From positions 55,633,502 to 55,697,501 of the forward strand of contig CM063509.1 in assembly GCA_032207245.1 (NCBI GenBank): a stretch of 64,000 nt of DNA, in the 5' to 3' direction. Position numbers and translations under genes: made by a program. Shown in pieces: positions 52,684 through 64,000 of this stretch. Source of the stretch: Pardosa pseudoannulata (Eukaryota; Arthropoda; Arachnida; Araneae; Lycosidae). Each line of letters starts with the position of its first letter. The stretch's first letter is position 1. Below the pieces are notes generated by a model, which worked only from the letters and a program-made list of their open reading frames with translations, made no database searches and was not told the DNA's origin.

Positions 52684-54552
52684 GGTCTAGATATATGAGC
52701 CTGTATCTTGAAAGGTTATATCTGCATCAGAAACAAGTGAAGGAAAATGTAAAAACAGGATGGTAAGTGATCATCAGCCAGTAACAACACATTTAAAAGT
52801 ACAAAATTTGATTATAGAAAATTAATTCTATGTCTGCACAGGGTGGAACATATGTTATTCATTCATAAAAATTATCCACAAATTTTGTTAATGAGAATCC
52901 ATCGAAACAAAAGTTTCCTTATAAACTTACCATAGATTTAATTACCATAATACCATATCACTGGGGTAATGAATTTGTATCCTTTTCACCTTAGAAGAAA
53001 AGTGGTCAACTTAAAAATAATCCTTTTCTTTATGAAAGATGTCAAAAGCTAAAAAAGTACACAAACATAAATACTTAAAAACTTGATGTATCCAAGAAGG
53101 AAAAAAAATTATGACTAAAAAATTTCTAGTACATGAATATTAAAAGAATATTTTTTTTATATATCATTTTAGATTTTTATAAAACATATGGAAATGATGC
53201 TATAAAAGTATTCTATTTTTTTGTATTAGTTTTAGTTTTACAGCCCTCTAGAATGTATGGATTATGCATGATATTCCAAAGTGGGTCTGAACAGTTAATG
53301 CCAAATTCTTTTTAAAAGTATTAAATTTAGCATTAAGTATTTTTAAAAAATAACTTAATTTTTATTGCTAAATTAAAAAACAAATTTTTTTTTCTTAATG
53401 GAATAAATCAATGTTTAAATTCTGATTTTTTAACATTTTAAAAAAACCAAATAAAATTCTTCATTTCTTTTTTTTAAATAAAATTGTTAATACACCTACA
53501 CTCTAAATCAAATATATAAATGGTATTCTCTAGGAATCTATTTTTATTCATATTTAAAAATAATTGGCTATTAGAAGACAATTTTATATGCATTTAATAC
53601 CTACCCTACATTATAGGATAAGTTTATTTCATTCACAGACATGATAAAGGTATATTCTGTCATACATATAAAAATAAAAGCTGTGGCTTTTCACTTGACA
53701 TTCAATAAAACAAATTACGGGACTACTTAAGAATTGGGTTCCCCTTGGCAAATTTGGCAAAATTATTGCCGAAATTTACTAAAACACAAAGGTAATCCAT
53801 CCAAACATTGTATTTTTGCTTTTTTGGTGACTTTAATGCACAGTGTGCTATTGTCTAGAATTATATACTCTTACTTAATTAAAGAAAATGACTTGAAAAC
53901 TGGATATTTATATTTATGGGCAATTAATCCCTTAACAGTTTACAAACACTACAGCTCTAAATTATTAAAAATCTGCTATAGTGAACCATTAATGGTTTGT
54001 TATATCTAATTTTTTTAAGCACTGCACACTTTTAATATATTAGAAAAGAGTTACATAAGGAGAGCTGGAGGCAAATATCATAAATTATAAACAGATTGTT
54101 TGGACATGGCGAGATCAGGAGAAAATGTTAGGCGACCACACTTACACCATTATCGCCAAGTTGGCGAGGAAACCCAGTTCTTTTGTCAAGCCCAAATTAC
54201 CACTGTTACTTTGTAGGGAAAAAAAAAAAAAAAAGGCTCACTCAACCTATCATTATTTTCTCAATTTTAAATCTTAAATGATATTATTTGCAAAAGAGAA
54301 AATGTATAAATGAAATACTTCACTAAAAGTTTCATTTAGGATTATTTTTTTTAAATTTTACACAAAAATGTTATAATTATGGTATAAATCTTATAATTTC
54401 CTAGTCAGAGATCAATTAGGTATTGTGGTACATTTCAATACCAGAGGCTGCATGTTATAAAAATTGACAAAAATACAAGAAGGGCACCCTGTCCTGATAA
54501 AACATTGCATGTTTGAATGTTGCTGCTGACATGGTTATTCACAATCTTTCAG

Positions 54553-54732
54553 CCGAACGATGACCGAATGGTTAGAGTGCTGGCCTTCAGAAATGGAGTT
54601 CATGGGTTCAAATCCCACTGTGGCATGGATGTTTATAGCCATTCAGAATCGGCTTTAAGCAGTAGGTTCCAGTCTCATTAGCCCTCGTGTTGCAAAAAGT
54701 ATACCATAGCGCTTCAAACCAAACCAAATCAT
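54553..54732 (+). mobile_element. tRNA-derived SINE with 10-bp TSD
   Basis: Flanked by AATCTTTCAG (54543-54552 and 54733-54742). Same head, B box and tail as the SINE at 50308, ending in AACCAAACCAAATCAT. It inserted into the older SINE-like relic at 54430-54790. Confidence 0.92.
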
Positions 54733-55028
54733 AATCTTTCAGAATGGACTTTGAACAGTAAGGCCCTATCTCATTAACCATATTGCAGTAACAAAATAAG
54801 ACACCAGAGATTCAAACCAAATTTACAATTTTCCAGTTTAATGCTTTTCCAATTTCTTGCTAATTATATGCTTCAATAAGTAATCAAACCTCTTTGTGAC
54901 GCTAATACAAAATTTTAATTTTTTAGCCAGACAGTATTTTATCTTTAAAGCCATTATTTTCAGGTATCAATAAATGACCTTTTACTTTATTCTTGAATAT
55001 TTCAACATTAGTACTAAAATAACCTTAA

Positions 55029-56415
55029 GGTATCTGTCTACATTAAAAATGTCATTTTTTGCCAAAAATCATAATTTTTTAAAATTTCTCTATTGTAAAA
55101 TTTCAACTTTTAGGCTTCTAAATCTGTTTTTGTTTTGTCTCTACAGCATTTGAAAGAAAAGTTACAGCTGTTTAAACATCAGAATGCATCATAAATGCCA
55201 TTACGATTGACAAGAAACACTCAGGTAGAATAAGAAGTTGTTTGGAGATATATATGTTTTCATTTCAATGTAAATAATTTGAAATCTTAATACTTGAATG
55301 ACATGACACATTGTCAGTCAAAGAAATTTTTATATTCAATTTACCAAGGGCTGTGATAACTCAGTTCCAAAGGTATCAATCTCCTAACTGGAAAATTTGA
55401 GACTTGGACAAACCAAATATCTGCTGTGTTCATTAATGGCAGCTAGGGTTCATAAAAGTAGGTTCATAGTCGCAAAGCCTTTAATGTATCCATCTACGTT
55501 AAAAACGTCATTTTTTGTCAAAAATCATAATTTTTTTTATTCCTCTATTGTAAAATTTCAACTTTTAGTCTTCTAAATCTGTTTTTGTTTTGTCTCTATG
55601 GCATTTTAAAGAAAAGTTACAGCTGTTTAAACATCAGTGACAGCTGTCAAAACAAAAGGAAGTAGCGACTTCGGAACTGGAAGTTATGAATTTAAAGCCT
55701 TTTAAAGAGCATTTTTTGGACAAAACATTTTAAATTTTCATGAAGATTAGTTTAAACATTTTCCTAGTATTTTTAATAATTACCAACTTGGCAATTAGAA
55801 AGTTTTAAAGCAAGAAAGTGTGGGGAATTTTAAACATGTATTTTAATTTTTTTAACAGTTAAAGTTGCTTTCATAAACTTCAAATGCGTTTTTCTCAGAA
55901 CGGTATTTTTAATAAAATGTTGAAACTTAAAATGTGATTTCTTAAAAAGTACTTAAAATATTTTGTTGAAAATTATTATGAATGCTTTTGATAGTATTTA
56001 TTAGTGAATGACCTAAAAGCTTTAAATTTGGATAATGTTTAATGATGTTATACTCATAGTTAGATATAAAGATAATGAAAATTCATTAAAAATTCAATGT
56101 GTATGATTTTGAAGGACCAAAATTTTTTGCCAAATGTAAATTGAGCAAAGATTTTAGGTGATTCACTAGTCCAGTGTATAAGAAATAGGTTGCATAAAAA
56201 AATATTGAAATAATTTAATAAAAAATTAGACCTTTTGAAAAAATCCGATCTTTACTAAATTTGCTTCATTTATTAGAAATTTTATAAAAACTTCTCCAGG
56301 AATAAATTTTTTAAGTGCAAATCTCTATGATAATATAAAAAATAAATTTAAAAATGTAAAATCACGAACTAGTTTCTACGTTTAAAGAAAAGTTTTCTAA
56401 ACGTAGACAGATATC
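55029..56415. mobile_element. 1.39-kb DNA element with TTAA target site
   Basis: Bounded by TTAA (55025-55028 and 56416-56419). Ends are GGTATCTGTCTACATT and the reverse complement of GATATCTGTCTACGTT. A second copy of the left 150 bp begins near 55489, so the element is internally rearranged. No coding capacity is seen. TTAA sites fit piggyBac or Kolobok elements; the GG start favours Kolobok, but this is uncertain. Sites at 3965 and 19640 show the uninterrupted sequence. Confidence 0.8.
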
Positions 56416-57540
56416 TTAATGTTAAGATTAAAAACATCCTGCTTTAATTTTTTCATTGGATAACTCATTTTATAAAACTTCTTTTAATAGTGAAATTTCA
56501 GAATTAAGTTTTTTGGCTAGGGAGGGGATTTAGGGGACCAGTCCCTCCTAGATTTTCCAAAATTCTAAACAATCCCTTCGTGGAAAGAAAATTGACCAGG
56601 TGTGTGGGTCTGTCATCTGCCTAGCTTTGCATCAACAACAGTGTTCTTAGTAAGAGACCACTTCGGCCATAAATGTCTTTTGGGGTTGCAGGCTTTTATC
56701 TGCCCTCCACTCTCATGCCCTATGGTCCCTCGTCTCAAGATTATTTTCCATAATCTATTGTATATCGTCTTCCTGTCTGGTGTGCTCCAAGGTGAGTATT
56801 TTGAGGCAGATTTTATCTTCTAAAATAGCTTCAACTTATTATGTTAGTCTAGATTTTAGCATATAGCTAAATGAGAGAGAAATTTAAACAAATAAACATA
56901 AAAATGGTTTTTAATGTTAATTTTACGATTAAATTCATTGTGTAGATACTCTATTACTCACTTCTAAGCTTTAAATTTGTTCATTATAGCCCTTTTTAAT
57001 CATTTTGTTATTATAAAACTACATTGCGTTATAGTACTCATTACGGATTTACATGCATAAGAAAACCTGTAGATTTACTTAAGTATCATTCATACAAAAC
57101 AATGTCTTTCTCCTTGGTCCCCCTCCGAACAAAATTTCTGGCTACGGTGCTGATTAGAAGTACTGCAGAGTTTTATCTTCCTACTGAGTGGATTCGGAAG
57201 GGTATGTAAAAATGATTATATATAAAGTTCAACTTTAGGAATAAATTGTTAAAAAAATAAATGGTACTGAATTTAGAAGTTTATAAAATTGTTGAGAAAC
57301 AGTGTCATTATGTTACCAGTCAATGACAACTCAGTCCTATCTTAGGAATAAACATAGAAATGTGGGGAACAGCAAAGTGTAATTGTGTGACTAACTAATT
57401 AAGAATCCAAGAATACCTTAACGAAGCTGTTCCTAGCTAGAATTCCATTTTACTAAAACTTTAACAACATACACAAAGTATATAAAAAACTACGGATTTT
57501 ACCATAAGAGATAATATATTTTGTTGTGCTATTCAGTGTC

Positions 57541-58038
57541 AATAAGTTCGGTGTTGCCAATTTTATTAGATGTTATATATATTTATATACTACAGAGGCA
57601 ATTCATCTTGTACCTGTAGTGGGGTTTACGGGCACAGTCATGTAGCCTTATTTCCATCACTGATCGCTGTGCCATCGTTATTTCTATTTCAAGTGCACAT
57701 TTCCCAGACCACAGCGAGCACTTTTACCAGTCAATAAGTGATCATTAATACGATTTGACTGTTTGTGTTCGTTGTGTCGTATAAAGTTTTATCATTGTCA
57801 ACTCTTACAGTGGATGCGATCAGCGATGGGACCGTTTGAATGCCCCTGTTAGCTTGGAAACTCTCCTTACTTGTTGCGTGTTCACATTTCTAGAATAAAA
57901 ATGTGGCAACATCTATAACGAAGTGCGGGAACCCGGCAAAATAATTGTTTCTGTTCTGGTTATTGTGGACGAATGATGTACTGTTGATTTTTGAGTTTAA
58001 CACGTTGCTGTAGAAATTGTAAATTTTAAATTTTGACG
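57541..58038 (+). promoter_or_regulatory. Presumed promoter and 5' UTR of PARP1
   Basis: Noticeably less AT-rich than the flanks (57600-57960). It lies beyond the end of the duplicated unit and directly upstream of the PARP1 start. A TATAAAG occurs at 57782 but may be fortuitous. The transcription start cannot be fixed from sequence. Confidence 0.5.
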
Positions 58039-58152
58039 ATGAATCCCGATTTACCATTCACCGCAGAATATTCGAAGAGTAATAGAGCCGCATGCAAAGT
58101 ATGCAAAGAGAAAATTGAGAAAGAAGTATTAAGAATTGGTATTATGGTTCAG
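58039..58152 (+). CDS. PARP1: PARP1 exon 1 (first half of zinc finger 1)
   Basis: 38 codons from ATG 58039 to the donor AG|GTAAG at 58153. The sequence runs EYSKSNRAACKVCKEKIEKE and then LRIGIMVQ. C19 and C22 are the first two zinc ligands of the PARP-type zinc finger that recognises DNA breaks. PARP1 is the nuclear enzyme that makes poly(ADP-ribose) at DNA breaks. The IMVQ at the end joins in frame (phase 0) to the next exon. Catalytic and BRCT exons lie beyond the window. DNA ligase 3 has a related finger, but the continuing sequence favours PARP1. Confidence 0.92.
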
Positions 58153-58707
58153 GTAAGACGTATTTGCATTCTTTACTCTTTTAATTAAATATTTTTTAAA
58201 CCTAAGATTATACATACCCTAAATTGCCTTTACAAATGTACTAGTCGCATGAAACACTAGTATGCTTTGTGTAAGAGTACTGTATTATTGTATCTTATAA
58301 TTCTATTGTGTAATCTGCTTTGAACTTATAATTTTAAATTCAGGCCTTGATGTGCTATGATATGAAGAGGCCGCCTGATGCGACCGTAGGGAAACAGAAG
58401 TAAATATAAAAAAAAAATCGAAACATTTAAGGGGCGTTATTTAAGATTTAATAAGATAATTTATCGCACTGTTTTGCAAATAATAAAAAGAAGAGGAATC
58501 TTATATAAAGACATTAAATTTTGAAAACGTGCCGATAATTTTATAAAAAGTAATCAAATATTTCAAATTTCTGATTTCTTCCAATACTTTCATTCTGATG
58601 CTGTATCGATATGTTATGTCTGATTGTGCTTTTACATAACAGTGTAAAATCGTTCATTAATCACCAATTTTTAAAATTCATTCCTGTGTATCCTAACATA
58701 ATGTGCA

Positions 58708-58743
58708 TTTTTATGACATTGTCTTAGGATAATGTCATAAAAA
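58708..58743. repeat. Perfect 13-bp-arm hairpin
   Basis: TTTTTATGACATT and its exact complement separated by 10 bases, within PARP1 intron 1. Possibly a small transposon remnant. Confidence 0.85.
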
Positions 58744-58976
58744 TATTAGTTGAGAATGCAACTGTGTAGGTCTTAACTGTATCACATAGTAAAATAGAGA
58801 TAATAGAAGTCTGTATTGTTAGATTCAGTTGACTTAGTTTCATGTTAATAAGACTTCTTTGTGTTTGAAAGTGTTGTAAAAATTCTGTCAAATTTTTTTA
58901 TTTAAGCTTATCATTCCTTTACTGTAACTTACTTTAATGATCTAGATGCTTTTTCAGTGTAATCAGTACTGTAGTA

Positions 58977-59187
58977 GGGGAAACTGGGGTAAAATGGTCC
59001 TCTTTTGTGAATTTTAAGTATTTACTCTCAAACTAATGATTTTTTGAATATGAAAATATATATGCTTATTATCTATATATTAGGCTTTACATTACAATAA
59101 GTCAAAACCAATAATTATAATTACTTTTTTTATTATAAATTTTTTTAAAAGCAAGTGACAAAGTGGACCATTTTACCCCAACCCCGG
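58977..59187. mobile_element. MITE with GGGGTAAAATGGTCC ends
   Basis: The left end GGGGAAACTGGGG then TAAAATGGTCC and the right end GGACCATTTTACCCC then AACCCC are inverted. Extra half-copies of the end motif follow at 59187-59214. Non-coding, about 211 bp. Confidence 0.75.
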
Positions 59188-59217
59188 GGTAAAATGGTCC
59201 ATGGCACGGGGTAAAAT

Positions 59218-60023
59218 TAAATCATTTAAATCTTGATTTAAATCAGTTGATTTTTATAAAAAGTCATTGATTTAAATCATTTCTTTTTCATTTCTCTTAA
59301 AACCTATATTCCAAAGACAGGTGATTTGGGAATCAGTCAGCAAGGAAATACCAATAAGTAAATAAGTGTAAATAGATAGCATGTGCTTTCCAAGAATTTA
59401 GGGCTTGTTATCTGAAAGTATGTAGTAGGGTTAGGTACAATGACTAGTTATGACTAGTGGATTTCATTTTATGTAATGGTAGGTAAAAAGTATTACAGAA
59501 CTTGAAATCCAGTTTCTCTACCAAATAACAACAGCCGTGGCATCATCTGCTAGAATAGAAAGAGTTTTCTTCTTTTGGTATTGCTTTTGGTTCTAGCCTT
59601 CGTAACGAATTAGGAGTGGATACGGCATCAAAACTAATGTTTTTATTGAAACAGTTAAATCTATAATTCATTGCTTAAAAAATATTGAAATAATTGTGAT
59701 TTTTTGTTTTTTAATAAATAGTTTGCATTAAATGAATATTTTATATGTTCTTTTAATTTACATCTTATTTAATTTGCACTAATTACAAAATAATGAAATG
59801 TATTTAGATTAAAATTTATGTATTTAATTTTAGGTAATCAGTGTGTAGAATATACTAGATAGATAAGTTGTTACTTATGATAAACTATTCCATGTATATT
59901 GCAAAAAATATAAAAACACAACAATAATTAAAATTAGAAATCAGAAAAAAAATAAAAAAAAATCTGATTTAAATCAAATAAATCTGATTTTTTAAATAAA
60001 ATCATGATTTTTTTTCAACCTTG
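59218..60023 (+). mobile_element. Non-autonomous hAT (copy 2)
   Basis: Same body as 23400-24217, including the TTAVASSARIERVF-like remnant of the hAT C-terminus near 59530. The right end TCAACCTTG matches CCAACCCTG with two changes. The left CAGGG end is lost against the neighbouring MITE. Possible TSD GGGGTAAA / GGAGTAAT, weak. Confidence 0.8.
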
Positions 60024-60218
60024 GGAGTAATGATATTTGAAAATCATGTCCTGAAATTTATTTATAGTATAGTGCCCCTACTTTTAATATATGACCTATA
60101 AAAGTGTTTGTATCTGAAGTGTTCTTTAGAGTAAATTTAAAATTGTTTTTACCATTGTTAATTTTAAATGGAATTTCAGATTGATTTTCTTAATCTTTTT
60201 ATACATTTTTTTTATTAG

Positions 60219-60366
60219 TCACCTCATTTTGATGGTAAAGTTCCTCTTTGGCATCATTCGAAGTGTTTTTTTACAAAGAAGAAAGTAAAATTGACAAGTG
60301 TTGCTGAAATAGCTAACTTTGATAACCTACGATGGGATGATCAGAAATCTATAAAGGAACAAATTG
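60219..60366 (+). CDS. PARP1: PARP1 exon 2 (second half of zinc finger 1)
   Basis: 148 bp from the ATTAG| acceptor to AATTG|GTAAG, ending in phase 1. It reads SPHFDGKVPLWHHSKCFFTK and ends DNLRWDDQKSIKEQI. H51 and C54 complete the C-x2-C-x28-H-x2-C zinc site. The SPxFDGKVPxW and LRWDDQ blocks are hallmarks of PARP1 finger 1. I found no exon for finger 2 in the remaining 3.6 kb. Confidence 0.92.
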
Positions 60367-60577
60367 GTAAGATGTTACTGTATAATGATTGGAACATTTG
60401 AATGTAACTATAATATTTTAAGAAATTTCAGGCACAATATCTTCTTAAGAAAATTTCTATAAAGTGTTTGTTATATTTTATAATGCTAAAATTCACTAAT
60501 TTTATTATATGTTTTTAATTTTGTTAAATTTTAGATGCAGTTTTCTTAAATGAATTAAATAGATACTAAACCATTTA

Positions 60578-61563
60578 GGAACAGATGCATTATAGACGCC
60601 AGTCCCGTCCGGCATGTTTTTTTTTGGCAAACAACAGAAAAACGCATGATTTGAAAAATCGCTAAGTAGAAAAACATGGCAGTGGTGCGTGTTTTCTGAA
60701 AGATCACCAAAAAAAATCATGGCAATGGTCACGGGGCATATTTGAAACACAACATAAACAAAACTAAACTTTAAAAGGAAAAAGAGATTAACAATTTAAA
60801 GCATTATTAAAATAAAATTAATAATGCATAATAATCATCATTTTTACGTTATTTAAAAAATAAATAACAGATTAGTTATATTTATATGTGTCAACAGAAT
60901 AAATACAATTTATAGCATTTTAATAAGCATTAATATTATGAAAATTCTAACATGTGAGAGGGGTGTTCCCCCCTTCACACCCCCTTGTAATAAAAAAAAA
61001 ATGCAAAATAAACAATAACACTTTTTAACAATTTCAAAACCAAAATAATTGATACTTTTTAAGAATTTCAAAACCGAAATAACTTCACCCATCATAACTA
61101 AATTAACTAAATCCTAGAAAATGATAAGAACAAAAACAAAATGTTCCAAACCAAAGCATCTTGTTTGGTTTAGAATATTTTGATACTTTTTAACAATTTC
61201 TAAACCGAAATAACTTCACCCGTCATAACTAAATTAACTAAATCCCAAATGATAAGAACAAAAAAAAAAAAAAAGTACAACCTGATCTAGGCGAATGTAA
61301 ACTATAAAAGCAGCTAAGATGCGAATTTCTGGAAACACCCGCCATAACTAAATTACTTACCTAACCTAGGTGACACCTTACCACTCCACATCTGGAACGA
61401 AAAGAACAGCAAATTTTCATATAGTGCCGGGTAATGACGTCAAAAACCACGTGCACCAATAGGATGCAAGAACATATCGGAGCTTCTACCCAGTCATCAC
61501 CCCCATAAAATTGCTAAAAAAGTTTGGCGAGAAAAAACACGGCGTCTATAATGCACCTGTACC
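60578..61563. mobile_element. 986-bp DNA element with perfect 8-bp TSD
   Basis: Flanked by ACCATTTA (60570-60577 and 61564-61571). Ends are GGAACAGATGCATTATAG and the reverse complement of GGTACAGGTGCATTATAG, followed on both sides by ACGCC. Inside, two near-identical ~85-bp units around ACCGAAATAACTTCACCC (61066 and 61205) form a direct repeat. Non-coding. 8-bp TSDs fit hAT or P-type elements. Confidence 0.9.
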
Positions 61564-62101
61564 ACCATTTATTTATATTCATAAAGTAAATGAAGTTAGT
61601 GTCCATTTAATTTCTGAATAAATTTCTTTAAAATTTTTAGTCTGCTCTGTCTGTACTCTATCACAGGCTATATTTTAAAGATAGTCATCTCATATTATTT
61701 TACAGGTGTAAGTTCAAAGGTTTTCTCACTCGTCCCCTTTTTTTCTTCTAAATCTGCTCTCTAAATCATGTTCCATGTCAAATTATTTCTATGAAATATA
61801 AATATGTTCATAATTTATCATTTTCAAAAGGTCAATTTTGTACATTTAAATTGTAAAGGTTTTCCAGTTTAATTTGACAAGACCATTCTCTTTTGATGAC
61901 TCTTAACCCTTTCATGGGCTCTTTATTCCTCTTTTGAATTTCTTCTCGTTTTTAGTGTATTTATTTAATTGAACAATAGAATTTAAGGAAATATACTTTA
62001 TATTTTCCAGTTTTTAAATTTACATATAAATTCTAGGGTTGATAAATGTACTTCCTGTTGAACCGTTTATAATCATAGGAAAAATTATTAATCATGGCAA
62101 T

Positions 62102-62936
62102 CAGGGTTTGCATGATTTAAATCATTTGTTTTTTTTGAAAAAATCATTGATTTAAATAATTTTTTTTTTCACTTCTTTTAAAACCTATATTCGAAAGATA
62201 GGAGAATTGAGAATCAGTCAGCACAGTAATACCAATAAGTAAATAAGTGTCAATAGATAGCATGTGCTTTCTAAGAATTTAGGGGTTGTTATCAGAAAGT
62301 ATGTAGTAGGGGTAGTACAGTAATTGATTATGACTGGTGGAATTTATTTTATGTAATGGGAGGTAAAGAGTATTACAGAACTTGAAATCCAGTTTGTCTA
62401 CCAAATAACAACAGCCATGGCATCATCTGCTAGAACAGAAAGACAGTTTTCTTCTTTTGGTATTGTTCATTCTTGCCTTCATAACCAATTAGGAGTGGTT
62501 AAAGCATCAAAGCTAGTGTTTTTATTGAAACAATTAAATCCATAATCTGGTGCATAAAAGATATTGAAATAATTGTGATTTGTTTTTTTAAATAAATAGT
62601 TTACATTAAAAGAATATTTAATTTTTTCTTTAAATTTACATCTTATTTAGTTTGCACTATCCAATTACAAAATAATGGAATGTATTTAGATTAAAATTTA
62701 TATATTTAATTTTAGATAATCAGCGTGTAGCATATACTAGATAGATAAGATGTTACTTCTTGTAACAAACTATTCTATGTACGTTGCAAAAAGCATAAAA
62801 ACAACGATTAAAATTAGTATTAGGAAAAAAATCAAAGAAATCTGATTTAAATAAAAAAAAATCTAATTTAAATCCAATAAATCTGATTCTTTTATTTAAA
62901 AAAGAAAAAAAAAACATGATTTTTTTTCCAACCCTG
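62102..62936 (+). mobile_element. Non-autonomous hAT (copy 3)
   Basis: 835 bp flanked by ATGGCAAT (62094-62101) and GTGGCAAT (62937-62944), 7 of 8 matching. Ends are CAGGGTTTG and CCAACCCTG with GATTTAAAT blocks. Transposase C-terminal remnant at about 62415-62540 (SSARTERQFSSFG, NQLGVVKASKLVFLLKQLN). Confidence 0.9.
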
Positions 62937-63826
62937 GTGGCAATTATTTGTCATAGAGTAATGAGAAGCCTGTTGCAATCCACCAGGGTTCATCATTCTG
63001 CACACATTAAGCGGGTCCTTGCTTTGTGGTACTTTTTTTTCATTGTCTTTAGTCGGAAACCTTTTGCATGATTTCTCATATAAGCTGTGTTCATACTATC
63101 TGGAGCTACAGACTTCTTTTCTTGGAAGCTAACAGTATGGTGTTTCCATTTTGTAAAAGAATACCCATCTATTGGCTGATGAGCTAATGCTATACAGAAC
63201 GTTTACATGTCTATAAAGGGTCTTTGTAAGAGTTACGTCCGTCTCTGTCGGTGGTCGGTGCACTTTTCTTTTTTTGAACAATTGAAAATGGCAGTACTGT
63301 ACCAATAATGGTATTTTTAATGCACGGACAATTAGAGGTATCAAGTGTGCCGTTTTTGTCAACGCACCGACAGAGAAAAGAAATTGTGTTTTGTGGAACT
63401 GTGTTGGCTGGGTGCCAAAGGACATTTCGGCTACTCCAAGGACAAAGTTCAAAGAGGGAGGGTGTCGATCTCCCCTAAAACTGAGGTTTCCTGTTTGGAA
63501 AAGAAGAAACGGGAGGGGATGCCCTGCTGAACTTTTGAGATGAGCAGGTTGTCTAGAGTAATCTCCTCTCTGGACGACTTTACTTATACACTGTAATATT
63601 TCTTTAAATGCTTATTGTTAAATAAATGAACAGTTATTAAGTTTGAAATCTTCTACGGCTGATTATTTCGTCTGCATACCTGCTCCTTATAAGAGACCTA
63701 TGCGAAATCATATCCAGATGATTAGGGTATGACTTACAATCGGAATTAGAAACATTGCAAACCACTCGGCGAGTTTACAGTCTTGCTACATGTGTATTTC
63801 ATAAGATCATAATAACATACATCTTC

Positions 63827-63856
63827 CATAACATAACATAACATAACATAACATAA
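63827..63856. repeat. (ACATA)n microsatellite
   Basis: About six uninterrupted ACATA units. Confidence 0.95.
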
Positions 63857-64000
63857 TCTTCCCAAGGTCCATGAAAGGGTTAATTCAGTTTAGTTATTTT
63901 GCTTTTCATACTTATTAAAATTAGCAAATTTATTTATAAATTTATAATTATAAATATTTTTAAAAAGCCAATTCACAGGCATATAAGTAACATTTTAAAA

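Larger units (their letters stand above)
48663..57500. repeat. Unit F 5' flank module
   Basis: Homologous to 34205-37990 and 1480-4600, but expanded by insertions: SINEs at 50308 and 54553, the hAT at 51180-52683 and the TTAA element at 55029-56415. A short AT run lies at 51103-51123. No gene is supported. The homology ends near 57540, shortly before the PARP1 promoter region. Confidence 0.75.
58153..60218 (+). other. PARP1 intron 1
   Basis: 2066 bp from GTAAG to an ATTAG acceptor. It contains a perfect hairpin (58708-58743), a MITE (58977-59187) and a hAT copy (59218-60023). Confidence 0.85.
60367..64000 (+). other. PARP1 intron 2 (continues beyond window)
   Basis: From the GTAAG donor to the window end with no recognisable further exon. 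It contains the 986-bp element (60578), a hAT copy (62102) and an ACATA microsatellite (63827). The part at 63100-63720 is less AT-rich, with a 12-bp inverted repeat CTCTGTCGGTG (63242 and 63365) and an LTR-like end with AATAAA near 63630. Its plus-strand and minus-strand frames are not recognisable. Confidence 0.6.

Overview
The window is AT-rich eukaryotic nuclear DNA crowded with transposons. Long C2H2 zinc-finger exons, Ty3/Gypsy and BEL/Pao remains, hAT, piggyBac, mariner and Tigger pieces, and a tRNA-derived SINE all suggest an arthropod genome; an arachnid is my best guess, but that is an inference. There is one run of 100 N at 825-924.

Layout. The backbone is a tandem array of related units. 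Each unit has a C2H2 zinc-finger (ZNF) exon on the minus strand and several kilobases of homologous non-coding flank. The ZNF copies lie at 15640-17808 (broken, with a mariner inside), 21974-22798 (open), 26515-27312 (decayed), 33122-34189 (about 12 fingers, two frameshifts) and 48015-48662 (7 intact fingers). Flank modules recur at about 1480-4620, 17809-19950, 22799-26470, 34205-37990 and 48663-57500. Because the units are paralogous, they give natural empty sites that date individual insertions.

Mobile elements. A nearly intact Ty3/Gypsy retrotransposon (5803-11246, LTRs differing at one base) sits inside an older DNA transposon. A decayed Gypsy pol and a decayed BEL/Pao are joined on the minus strand at 38406-43015, and part of the same Pao recurs at 27424-28450. 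Terminal inverted repeats and target-site duplications (TSDs) define several DNA elements: three copies of a hAT with a transposase C-terminal remnant (23400, 59218, 62102), two other CAGGG-ended hAT-type elements (31981, 51180), two piggyBac-like elements with TTAA sites (30383, 47106), another TTAA element (55029), a Tigger-like element (45483), a 986-bp element with an 8-bp TSD (60578) and a family with 6-bp TSDs (13383, 20421). A tRNA-derived SINE has at least four well-preserved copies and several old relics. A THAP-domain relic lies beside a 315-bp foldback at 43.7-44.4 kb.

Host genes. The only recognisable conserved host gene other than the ZNFs is the 5' end of PARP1 on the plus strand: exon 1 at 58039-58152 and exon 2 at 60219-60366 encode its first zinc finger, and later exons lie beyond the window. 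A second, unrecognised reading frame with 26-27-residue repeats (20267-21690, plus strand) is split by a transposon; removing the element and one TSD restores its frame exactly.

The ZNF proteins are presumably nuclear DNA-binding proteins and PARP1 a nuclear DNA-break sensor. Nothing in the sequence shows that these genes act together.
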